A stretch of 64,000 nucleotides of DNA, taken from Paramacrobiotus metropolitanus. Taxonomy: Eukaryota; Tardigrada; Eutardigrada; Parachela; Macrobiotidae. The notes below the pieces were generated by a model. The model was not told the origin of the DNA and made no database searches. It saw only the letters and a program-made list of their open reading frames with translations. Where the stretch lies: assembly GCF_019649055.1 (NCBI RefSeq), contig NW_026570285.1, forward strand, positions 124,001 to 188,000, given 5' to 3'. Of this stretch, positions 41,600 to 52,910 are shown piece after piece (the stretch's first letter is position 1; the number at the start of each line of letters is the position of its first letter). The position numbers and the translations under genes were made by a program.

Positions 41600-43130
41600 T
41601 CCGTTCATTGCTAGTATTGTCTTTTTAAATATTAATTGAAGTTATGCGGGTGCACATCGTAACGAATGGAAATTGGACGCAAGAAATTATTGAAAATTTG
41701 TAAGCTAAGACGTTTGATTCGGCCAAAGTACTTGTACCGGAAATTCGAACACGTTATACTGTATAAGGTTACCGTTAGAAAAAATTAAAAACCTCGAATT
41801 TTTGAATTTTTATCATTTCTATATGACTGTTTTCAACCGTGACTCCGTAGACTTGTATGCTACCTCAGCGGACTGCGGAGTAAGCGTTCCTGGTCTTATC
41901 TGGTTTCTTAGCTTGGTATGTTCTAATGGCTTTGGCTTAAACCACGGATAATACTTACTGAAGAATTATTTTTATTGTCTTTTTATTTTTATTGTCTTTA
42001 TTATTTTTATTGTCTTTATTTTTATTGTATTTTTATTGGTTGAGACTAGGTGCCGGTAGTGCCTCTTCGCGACAGTAAAACGGTTGCAGTAATACTGATT
42101 AGTGATTACTGAGAGCGTGTGGCTGAGTAAGCACCGTTGCGAGCATTAAGTAGCACACTAAGGAAACATAAGTGCAGACTATTCAATTCAATTCAAGTGC
42201 AGACTATTTTTGCATGCAGAAACATGCAAAAAATAGAATATAAAAACTATTAGATAGATAATAATGGTTAGTACATATAGTAGCTAACAAAATAACAGAA
42301 CAGGTTGGGAAGTGACATCAGACTGCTCATAAATCAAGATGCTGAAAAGTAATTAATAATCATTAACGAAAGACACGAAAAGTGACATACATTGTAATAA
42401 GTTTTTAGATCAAGAAGTATTATTAGGCTCGTTCCATTTTTAGCGCATTCGCAAGCCTTACAAAACGATTTGAAAAATTTATAGGAACAAATGGAAGAGA
42501 AACTTCATATTCTCCATTTTATAGAGACATACTGATAGTCTGATAGAGACATCGAGCAGCCGGAAACAGAAATGACCGCATCGCCGCGTGCCGCGCAAAG
42601 GCGGCTTATTTCTTTGAATAGCTTCCTTAGCCACGTTTATATCTCGAACTAGTAAAAATTATATACAATATAGGCCAGCAAATTTACTGCTCGGTTAAAA
42701 GCACGAGTAACGGAATGCATATTGAAAGCGGATCGCTGAAATTACTGTGTAAAAACCATTAATTTTGCTTGAAACGAATAAACAGTTTTTTATAGATTAC
42801 TGCGCTTGTGTTACAGACGTAATCCACTGCTAGCAGTGTGTCTGCAGCTTGAAACGTTCCCGGGTGATCTTTCAGTTTTCAACAAGTACACTAAAAAGTG
42901 TTGTTTTAACAGCGGAATGGCGTTGACAGTAAATCGTATAATTAGAGTGCTAGTTAAAAGAAATGCAGTGAACGGAATAAGATAATGGAAATGCGCTTGG
43001 TATTGTTGATTACGGTAAGCATTTCTGATTAACACAGCACAGAAACCGATTCCGGCAGCAAGGTTGACGGTCGAACGTTCTTCTAGCATCTTTTGTAAAT
43101 TCTCACCAGCATGATAACATTCTGTCAGGC
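41600..43130. other. Intergenic with TTTTTATTGTCT repeats
   Basis: Positions 41965-42035 are tandem variants of TTTTTATTGTCTTTA. Positions 42177-42215 contain a duplicated AAGTGCAGACTATT. No gene supported. Confidence 0.45.
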
Positions 43131-43175
43131 ATGAGTGTCGCGGCTGTCCGTTCGCACAATCGCTCTGCAAATACC

Positions 43176-46100
43176 ATGCACTACACGTTGTTCTTTCTCT
43201 GTCTGTTTAGCCTTGCACAGGATTCACATAGTATATTCCGGCGGAAAATCACCCGCGAACAATGGGATGCACTCTTCAGCCAATCCACACTTGGCACGGA
43301 ATCCCGCGTTAGCGTTAACCGGCTGCATAATGATTTCCGCTTCTTCCCGGAGAACAAGGTGCAGCGGACGGTCATCACGAAGCCATGTGGACATCCCGGC
43401 GGAAATAATTCCGATCCCTTTGGATTATCCACGCAGTTCGCCACAAAGGGCAATAAAATTTCCGTTGTCGAGGTATTGGGGACTGGCAGAGCGGCTGGGG
43501 TGATTCGCCGTAGAACGCTGTTAGGAGGAATACCGCCTCCAAGCCCGAGGATTGTCGGTGGAGCGGATACGAGCACATCCGTAGCTTGTTGGCAGGTAAC
43601 GAACGACAGAAAAGACTACGGTACGGTAGCGTTGTCATATCGTACACTGAAACAGCCGCTTCTTTGCGACATGTATAATAGGCACCGATGCAGGCCGGCA
43701 CCTATATCGTAGGTATGTGCTTATATATTTTAAGGGCGGTAACAATCGGACGATATTCGACATCTGAAAAATTTTGTAGTCCGGAATTTTCGTTTTACAG
43801 AAACACGTTAGCTTTTCTATCGTTTTTCATAAACTCGTAATTTTATGCCAATACCAAGTAAGCCAAAGTCTGTATATATTAAAAAAACTGTGTTGTAGGC
43901 TTTCATTGTGTCGAACACAACAACCGGTGTGCGACAGACATGCGGTGGTGTAATTATTGGTAGCCAGACCATCTTAACAGGCGCCCACTGTTTGCTGGAC
44001 CAAACTACAAGGTAAAAACCCGATATTTCCTACATATGTCATACGAATCAATAGGCAACAGGTGTCGCAAATGTTAAATCTTTTCAGAATTCCGTTGCCG
44101 GTAAGTAATATCCAGGTGGTCGTGGGTGCCGTGGACAGCGGCGCCCCGGCAACCAACGTCAACGATCCCACCGGTTGCGCCCAGACGTTCACTGCGGAAT
44201 CAGCCAGAATGCACCCGCAGTATAACGACGCGGTTAACGACAACGACGTCGGCATTATCACGCTGAGCACCGCCATTAACGTCGACCAGAAGCCGTGTAC
44301 CTGCACCTTGTGCTTCAGCACACGCCAGCCGGCAACCGGAGAGACATGCGCGGTGACCGGTTACGGTTTTGAGACGTTTGATTTTACTAGTACGTACGTT
44401 AGACGTGTTGCAGGTAGCTTGTGCGTTTCCTTTGCCGGGCCCTAAAATCAATGATATTTTGCGATTATATCTACACAATTGTTGCAGCGCCTCGAAATCC
44501 GATTCCGTTGAAATGGGTGGCCCAGACAGTTGTAAATCAGAGCGACACGAACATCTGTCCGGTATTCGTTAACAGCGCCGGAACAACCACCAACGTGACA
44601 CAAAACATTTGTACCAAGAGTCCAGTTGGTCAAGATCCCTGCCTTGGAGACGACGGTTCGTCGGCAAAATACAGTATTTCTAGGTTTGATGATAACACTT
44701 TTACGGGTATTAAGCCATTTGCCTGTTTGCTGAATATTAAGGCAGTTCTGAGTGCGGCCGGAAACTGAAGGCTTCATGACATAACCAATACTAATATTGT
44801 TTATGTTTACAGGAGGTGCTCTCGTCTGCTGGGATCCGACCAACAGTGTCCACTATTTAGCGGGACTCATTGCTTTTGGTTCGGAGACCTGCGCGCAAGG
44901 CTTCGGTGACCAGAACGTCAAAATAGCACTGTATCTGCAATGGATCGCTGACAATTCTCTATCCGGTGATGTCAATCTATCCCCGGGTACCACTGTCACC
45001 ACCGTCCCTCCGATAACAACCACCACCCCCGCCACCGTCCCGGTCACAGTTCCCACGGGCACGACGGAAGCCTGCGGTATTCCCGGCAATGGCCAGATTG
45101 ACCCATTCGGTATCGTCAGTTTACCTCGCATGTCCTTGGCTCCGTTCGATGAATTAAACCGGTTCCGCTCCGTCCGCCGTCGGCAGGGCCGTGATGTCGA
45201 AGCTGTCCTGGAGCCCCGCATTATCGGGGGAACAGACAGCACAGCCTCGGTGGTGTGTTGGCAGGCGTTTGTTGTAGTCGATCAGGGCAACGGACAGGAG
45301 ATCACTTGCGGAGGGGTCATCGTCGGATCGCGCACCATCCTCACGTCCGGCACGTGCATGGTGACCTCCAGCGGCGTGCCCATCTCCACTGCGTCGGCGT
45401 ACACGGTGACCGTGGGAGCAGTCGACAATAACGCTCCGGCTTCGAATGCGCAGGACACTACCGGGTGTGCGCAGACGTTTACTGTGCAAAGCGTTACGCT
45501 GCACCCGGGATATGTCTTCGCCACGGATGATAATGATATCGGTAAGCACGATTTCGGTCTTGGTATGCATTTTATGTAGGAGAGTATACCTCTTTTGCCA
45601 TGTAAGACTGTTTAAGGCGCCATTCATTTACTCCGGGTTCATATAAACGTACGCTTCTGGAAAGTTAAGCATTATAGCGAAAGGCAACGCATTTAGCGTA
45701 AAGCCGGTTTATCGTTGGGCTCCATTCCTCGTCTGCTTTGACGTTGAAATTTTGGTCGCCCGGTTATCGGTCTGACGGCAGAGAACGATGTGCTTAAGTC
45801 CTGCATTACAACTTCTAAAAATTTTCTGAATATGTTGTTGCCTATTGCCTACCTATGCAATTTTCTTTGCTTGAAGGTATCCTTACGCTATCAAGCGCCA
45901 TTGACCTTGCAAACAAACCGTGCGCGTGCGCCATATGCTTGACAAACCGCGTTCCGACCATCAGCGAGACATGTGTCATGAGTGGCTACGGAGTCGAAAC
46001 CAATGGAAACCGTAAGCGATCATTAGATCGATTCTGCTGTAATGAAATCCAGGCAGGATCACCGGTTATTTGTTTGCAGCCATCCGTAACGCAATACCCT

Positions 46101-46636
46101 TGAAATGGGTCACACAAAAAATCGTCCCACAATCAAGCAGCTGCTCCGTGTTCTGCGCGGGAAGCACGTGTACCAATGTCAGCAATTACCTGTAAGATTT
46201 TGGCGACAGTATCTGATAACTGTTTTACTATTGTTATTAGTATCGTATCGGTTGATTATCGGTGTTGTTGCGTTGCAGTTGCAGCCAAGGGGCGACCGGC
46301 CAGGATCAGTGTATCGGTGACAATGGCGGACCGTTGGCTTGCTACGACCCCACGCGTAACAACTACTATTTAGCCGGCGTTATTGCGTTCACCACGGAGA
46401 CCTGCGGAACCGGTCAGGGCGGACAGAGCGCGGAAGTAGCACTGTATTTGCCGTGGATCGTGGCCAATGCGCTGCCGGGCGATGTGCAAGTGGAAAGCGG
46501 TTCGGTAACCGTCCCGACCATCCCAACAATTCCAACTGTGCCAACAATTCCAACGGTCCCAACTGTGCCCACATTGCCGACTCTCCCACCAGTGGGAACG
46601 ACAACATACAACTATTTCTACAATAATATGGGCTAA
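43176..46636 (+). CDS. Secreted double trypsin-domain protease homologue (SPH2), intact
   Basis: Eight exons, all GT-AG and in frame: 43176-43595, 43899-44011, 44088-44389, 44488-44655, 44813-45541, 45877-46011, 46080-46191, 46279-46636 (2337 nt, 778 aa). Signal peptide MHYTLFFLCLFSLAQDSHS, then a propeptide. Domain 1 starts RIVGGADTSTSVACWQ, with LTGAHC (His57 kept), DNDVGIITL (Asp102 kept) and CLGDDGGALVC (Ser195 to Asp). After a Thr/Pro linker and RRRQGRD, domain 2 starts RIIGGTDSTASVVCWQ. It has LTSGTC (His57 to Thr), DDNDIGILTL (Asp kept) and CIGDNGGPLACYD (Ser195 to Asn). The C-terminal tail is a PTIPTVPTLP-type repeat. Both domains should be inactive as serine proteases, so a binding, cofactor or decoy role is likely. 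A poly(A) signal follows at 46787. Confidence 0.88.
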
Positions 46637-46786
46637 CGAAAGGAGAGAAAAAATATGTTGTATCTAAAAGGACTACTCGGGCAGTGTGCCTAAACCTACC
46701 GATATGTTACTATTTCTGTAAGCTATTTTAAATGATAATTTGTATTTTTTTGATAGAATTGCCTATCTTGTTGTCTCAGATCAAAA

Positions 46787-46792
46787 AATAAA
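46787..46792 (+). promoter_or_regulatory. Polyadenylation signal of SPH2
   Basis: AATAAA 150 bp after the stop codon. Confidence 0.55.
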
Positions 46793-46799
46793 ATTTCAC

Positions 46800-48830
46800 A
46801 TAATATTGCAACGGCAACTTCTAAGCTGCCACTAGTGGAGTGGTAGACGCTACCAAGCCTAACCTATTTTTATCCTATATTGCATGTAGTCGTACATCTG
46901 TAACATCCGATGTGCGATCGTTGTGTTGTACTCGTATATTCCGGTAATGGTTAAAAGCCGGGTGCAGCCGGAATTAAGCAATCATTAGTTGCACCAAGCC
47001 GCAGAACATCGGCGGCTCTCGCTCTCCCATCTTATTAAAGTCTATTTCATTTCATACTATGTATTCGTATCTCTTTACTAGTATATTGCATATACTCATA
47101 GTGTTACGTAAAGTAATGTTAGCAGCACGGGTGCTAACAGGAGTGGGTTACACACCCGTACCACGATAAAACGAGTTTTGATGGTTCGTCGGTGACCGTC
47201 GATGATGTTACGAGTTAGCAAATTACCCAAAAGTCAGTTATGCAATTGCGAACATGTTAACCGATACCGGCGCGATTGTCAAAGTGCACAAACATTTTTA
47301 ATCAGCTGAAAAGTCATTGAGGAAAAGCAAGGGCAAGGGCAAGAGCAAGAGCAGGAATGATTAATTTTCAGAACATTCAGACAATCTCAGAAGTCTAGAA
47401 AATCCACGTTAGAACTGGTCAGTTCGTACAAGTACACATTCTGATGTTTCCGGTGGAACTAGCACCAATGAGATGTACATCATCACTACAGATCTCATTT
47501 GAGATCTCATTTGTACGGCTACAATATCCACTTTGGAAGAGATACGAGTACATGTACTACATTTGTAAAATAAAGTTGTCCCAGCGTCATCTCTCTAGAG
47601 ATTTACGATGTCTGCGGTTATTACCAAATTTACATACGGTAATACGACTGAGAATCGGGCCAGTGCGTCATCAGATTTTATACTGGATGGAGATAGTTAG
47701 TTTTATATATCCTTCTGTATTGTTGGCATGCACATACAGATACGCCCTTTTCGGGTGCAATTTTGCATTAATGTTTAATCCTTTATGCAAGGTCACGCTT
47801 AAATATCAAACAAAATCTTATAAACGACAACCCGTATTTGAAATATTCATGTGTCCGACAATTTAAGCGTATACTCGGTATGTACAAACATGTATGTTTT
47901 CGTGTCATGTGCACGTGATACCGACTGACCACATTAATAACAATTTCACTACATCGTAGCACATATTCGCTCTCCTTGCTTATTGTTAGCATTCGATCAA
48001 ACTCGAGCACGCTACACTCCAGTAATAATTTTTATTTCATTTCATCGTTTGAGCTTAATACGTGATTCCCTTATAAGTATGTGGGATCCTTTTGCTCTTG
48101 CCTTTGGCTCTTTAATTACTCTAGTATTAGAGGTTAAGCTACTTACAGCGACTGCCGGATTATGTTGCAACTTGCAAGGAAATTGAAGAATCAAAAATCC
48201 AGAATCAGAAACGACAGAAACGGCGCTCAGAATCACCGATACTGTAGCTCCATGTCAGTGCACGTTTGCGCCCCCACGCCATTTTGATCTGGTGGTGTGG
48301 ATGCACGTCAGCACAGCCGCCTCCGGATGCTGTCAGCCTATTTCATTATTAAGGTATGTACAGATACATCGTATACTGCAACCACCTTTTTTCTTCTCAA
48401 GACTTGCATCGGATTATCACTTGTGCAAGCGTGGGACATAACAGCGGAAATCTTCTTGAAAAGACAAGTTTCTCCGTTTCCTGGTAAAGGTATTGCCATG
48501 GTTTGATAGATGTGTGTATTGCCATGGTTTGATAGATGTTCTCCATTTATTCGAACATACTTTCTTCTTTAGTTATTGGTTTCGAAGATTTTTTTCTATT
48601 TCTGCTTCGAGGGAGGTCTGAGGGGATCGTATCACAACTTGTGTGTAGCCTGATCTTAACTGCGTTCACCTTTCGCTGAGTGATAGCGAAAACATCGGAT
48701 CTGCTTAACCGTTCGTTTCTGCTAACATTTTTTCTATGGTGAGCGGATTTCTTTTACAAAAATTTATGAAAACACCTTTTCCTGCTGTGCAAAGCGTACC
48801 CGGTACATAAACGGTGGTTCACATAAGTAG
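46800..48830. other. Gene-poor region with short duplications
   Basis: No gene supported; the frame at 47444-47866 shows no motif. TATTGCCATGGTTTGATAGA with ATGT is tandemly duplicated (48491 and 48517, 26-bp period), and GAGATCTCATTT repeats at about 47488-47512. Confidence 0.45.
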
Positions 48831-48834
48831 TAAT

Positions 48835-49848
48835 ATGGATGCATATCATGGAAAGGATAATGCGACAGTTCTCGTCAACGCAACGTTAATCCACTCCTTT
48901 CAACCCAGTTGGACTCCATTAATAATCGCACAACTTCTTGTCATTTGCGCCGCGGCCCTGTTCAACTTTCTACTGCTTACGCTACAATTTCTCCCGCAAA
49001 CCCAAGTGACTGCATTTACCGTCTATCTCATCGCCATTTCCCTGGGTCACATTGCGTCTGCATCCCAGCTGGTTACAAGACCTGCGGGCTTGATCCACTA
49101 TATTACCGGAGTCTGGCCAGGAGGTCACATTCTCTGTGCAATCAATGCCTATTTCCACACGGTGCCCAGTATCATTCCGACACTGCTGCATGTCCTCATC
49201 GCTCTGAATCGTCTATGGGCCGTCAGATACCCGGTATCGTACCGTCAGCGCCACAACAGAAAGATAGCTATTCTACTGTGCCTCGGGGTGGTGGGCTACG
49301 TCCACGTTATTAAGCTCCCCGTCGTTTTCGTGGATTTCCTACGTAATCGTCCAGTACAAGAACCGACGCGTTGCAAAGCGATGATCGAAGATAGAATAGA
49401 ATGGCAACTGGCCGATTTCTTCCTCCACCGTGCAATTCCTCTTGTGATAATTGTTACTATTTACATCTACGTTATGATTAAGCGCTGGGAGAGAAGACGA
49501 GTCGGAGGACAAGAGGAATTTTATCAATCAGCGGATTATGTCGCACCCGTTAAACCAGCGATTGCGGAAGAACCCGCGGTTAATAAAGCGCTCGTTATGC
49601 CGGCTTCGAGGGAGGACGGCAGGCGACGTAAGGTTCGGCCGTACGTGGTTTTAACGTTGACTTCCATCAGTGTGCTGTTTTGCTGGACGCCCTCTGATAT
49701 TTACTGGGCGTTGGTGTTCCTGCGTGTGCCACCACCCAGCTGGGTACTAAGTGTGACAACGTTATCTTATACCGTACAAATGCTATTTGATCCCTTGATG
49801 TGGCTGGTCAGCAGTCAGGTATCACGCAAGCTACCTGCTGTCGCGTAG
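48835..49848 (+). CDS. Rhodopsin-class orphan GPCR, single exon
   Basis: 337 aa from ATG 48835. The N-terminus has two N-glycosylation sites (NATV, NATL). Seven hydrophobic segments are visible, beginning about LIIAQLLVICAAALFNFLLL, VTAFTVYLIAISLGHIASA, IIPTLLHVLIALNRLW, IAILLCLGVVGYV, LVIIVTIYIYVMI, YVVLTLTSISVLFCWTPSDI and LSYTVQMLFDPLMWLV. The TM3 end reads NRLWAVRYP instead of DRYxAIxxP, TM7 reads DPLMW instead of NPxxY, and TM2 lacks the usual LAxxD. CWTP in TM6 fits class A. Ligand unknown. AATAAA at 50015 would end the transcript. The longer frame upstream starts with a non-ATG codon. Confidence 0.85.
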   Translation: MDAYHGKDNATVLVNATLIHSFQPSWTPLIIAQLLVICAAALFNFLLLTLQFLPQTQVTAFTVYLIAISLGHIASASQLVTRPAGLIHYITGVWPGGHILCAINAYFHTVPSIIPTLLHVLIALNRLWAVRYPVSYRQRHNRKIAILLCLGVVGYVHVIKLPVVFVDFLRNRPVQEPTRCKAMIEDRIEWQLADFFLHRAIPLVIIVTIYIYVMIKRWERRRVGGQEEFYQSADYVAPVKPAIAEEPAVNKALVMPASREDGRRRKVRPYVVLTLTSISVLFCWTPSDIYWALVFLRVPPPSWVLSVTTLSYTVQMLFDPLMWLVSSQVSRKLPAVA

Positions 49849-50014
49849 ACGGGTCAAGGTCGTGGGTCTATCAGCGTTTCCAATGTTTATATGTCGTGTT
49901 TGCTTAGTGTTTCCTATGTTTCCAATTTTCCAGCGCTTTTAGGCAGTATATGCGCTGAAGATTTACGGAATGGAATCCACTCAGTAGACTTTGATCCACC
50001 GCTGTTGAAGTTTT

Positions 50015-50020
50015 AATAAA
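50015..50020 (+). promoter_or_regulatory. Polyadenylation signal of the GPCR gene
   Basis: AATAAA about 165 bp after the stop codon. Confidence 0.5.
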
Positions 50021-50029
50021 CAGGACGAG

Positions 50030-52905
50030 CAAATTCAATACTTCGACATCGGTCGCATTCCGGACATTTTATGGATTCGCGTACCACAAATCAGAGAACC
50101 GATCCATCCGGCGATGTTGCCATTAGAAAAATTGCTAATTTTTATTATCTCGTGTTCAAGCCTGTATACAAACAATAATTATTACGTGATCAAATTTTTT
50201 AAGTTTTTGTCAAGTGGAACAACGCGGATGATACCGTGTCTTTGGTGTCCGGTACGCCAAATCCATATTGCGAAAACGCCCCGAATACAAACCGCATCGG
50301 AGAAGGTTATTTATTTGTTAGTGCAACTGCTCGGGTCGGATTAGTTAATATTTAAGCCGAGGGTGTATATTCGAATCGCCACATCCTGAACCACCGACTA
50401 TATCAGCCACGTGAGCCAAATGGTAATTTCAGCTTCAGTTGCGTCTTTCTTTTTTTACGGGGCGATTTTATTACATCTCTAACCGAAGCCTGGAGGTCGG
50501 TGTTTTCTGGAATGCGCCGACGCTTTACTGACCCGTCTTATGACACATCATTTTAGGCCGAAAAAATTTTTATCCGTCGATTTTTTTGGAACAGCAGATC
50601 GATCATCATCTACAAGTTTCGGAATGACCATCTGTTGTACACCGACGAATTGCTGACGATGTTTTGTTCACCGACAAAAAACTTTCCACCCACAAAAGAG
50701 AAGTCCGGTATCTAAGACACTCTAAGAAACTCACTAATAAGTCCGTTACCTAAGACACTCTAAGAAACTCACTAATAAGTCCGGTACCTAAGACACTCCA
50801 AAAAACTCACTAATGGTAAGAAACCTAAAGAACGGTAAGAACTGCCAAGTGAGCATCGTTTGAACAAAATGGTTTTGGAAGAGCGCCACCGTCTGAAAAT
50901 TTTTTCGTGTCCCCGCTCACAAAACATAAAATCTTGTGCCATTTCATCCCTCTTTAAAACTTTTTTAACATTTTAACTGTTTTATTTAGCAAAACACGTT
51001 TTCTTTTCGGTAGAAAAATTTATGGACATGTTGCATGCGCTGAACGAGTTATGCAGTCATGACACATTGTGATTCTTCCAAAAATGCCGATTTTTTTGTA
51101 TTTTCGAGTATTTTCGGATAAAATGTTAACAGGGTGTACCCAGAAAATGCAGGTTTAAATTTAAAAGCTAACATACGTCACTTCAGAAACATACTGAACC
51201 AGGGCTTTCAGAGCTGGTTAGAAATTTGCTCTCAAAACGTTGTTTGCCGGTTTCATGAGAATTACTGTTCGAGTTTCTACATTCAGCGCACGAGCAACAC
51301 GTGCTAGAATCTGCGTTCCTTACGTCCGAGCAACCCTCATCAGCTTTATAAATAAGCTCTGTTAGTGGAATAGCACTTTTTAGTTTAAATCGTAATTTAG
51401 ATTTCGCTCTGACATCAGAACCCAGCCAGTTTTATAAAACAACTATAAAAAATTTCAGCCGTATGGTAGTTTTGACTTCACTTAACGCCATGTTGTTAAA
51501 AGCAATGCTCTTTCATGAAACTGATAATACATAAGTGTTGAGGGATTCACGTGCAGGCACCAACTATCAAGCATACCATTGATCCAGTTTCGTAATAAGT
51601 ACCATAGCTGTTGCTGTACTGTAATCCCACAGCATTTCTCCGGATATTATCAAAGCGTATCTTCCGGGATTATGTTTCGATCCCGTTTATTCTGAATCGA
51701 AACCCGAGATCTACATAGATTTCCGGTACAGACTCTTCCAGGAAATGCTTATATCGAGTTAAGCGGGATGTGCGCACTGTGGCGAGAATGCGTGCGCCGT
51801 ACCGGAAAACGTATGGCGGGGCAAACGTTATGTTATTTTTATTAATACGTCATTTTCATTTCATATTTATTTTCATCTTATTTGTGGGTTTTAAACAAGT
51901 GTTATGAATCCTGTTTCCACGAAAACAACATTGTGTCTGCTACACAATACATAAGTATTTTTCTGAAAGTCTCGCTTCACGGCAGTTTTCGTGCTCTTGT
52001 TTATTAGAACCAGCATAATGTTTGTTACTCGCCAGCTGTTTATTTGCTCCAGAATCGATTGCTCCACTTCCCGGTTTCTTATACAGTGCATAATGTACAG
52101 CTGCCACCTGTCAGCTCAACGGCGCCTGCTCATGATTATCATTGATTTTCTATTACCGTTTATTTTATCCATCGCAATATATCAGAGTGGCCGCAGTAAT
52201 TGTCCTTACTGTTATTGATCGGCCTTTGAAACAAAGCAGTTAATCTTACAGAGACGCTTCCGCTACACCTTCGTGGAATCGCAATCTGCAAATTATTTTC
52301 ATTTTTTATGTGCAGACAACACTTTCCAATCCTTACAATGCATCAGGAAAATCATCACTGTCTATGTTCTCTACCTAGGAAGTACTCGTAATAAAAGCCG
52401 ATTTTTAACGGTTCACAGAGAAATCACTGTTAATCATTTCACCAGCATGACACGACCAATTTTATTAGGCTAGCGAGAGCGTTAAGGAGTGACTGAGATG
52501 CATCTGTACAATCAACTGCCGGCAGCCGGCAAACCTATCGGCTCAATACAAAGGTCAACCTGGCTGCTCTCTTATTGTCGGCCCGCGCCGTGTACGTATC
52601 AATTATCCAGGCGGAATAATCACACAGGCTGTATGCGCTCCCAGCGGGTCAATATGTCTATAAGATCAGGATAAAACGATTCCAAAGAGAAACGCTGACT
52701 GTTCATTACCGACACACACACAGGTGTGTATTCTCTGGGGTTCATTTTTCAATAGCGTGTGTGGTGCGCGCGCGTGCCCTTCTCCGCGGAGCGCAGACAA
52801 CGGCTGCATGTCCGTCTTACGTAATTGATTTCCTATCCGATGCGACGGGTTATCTCGTTAATCACCGTCACAGTATCCAAATTGTCGCGGTTTCTACATG
52901 CAGCG
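50030..52905. other. Gene-poor region upstream of the guanylyl cyclase
   Basis: No supported gene. Contains the 38-bp triple tandem repeat (50701-50814). GC rises after about 52740, near the first cyclase exon. A CACACACACAGG run lies at 52711-52722. Confidence 0.4.
50701..50814. repeat. Three 38-bp tandem repeats
   Basis: Units 50701-50738, 50739-50776 and 50777-50814, built on CTAAGACACTCTAAGAAACT with few differences. Confidence 0.95.
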
Positions 52906-52910
52906 GGCAA

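Noticed and set aside
47444-47866. 140-codon ORF
   Set aside because: No recognisable domain, no supported start or splice context.
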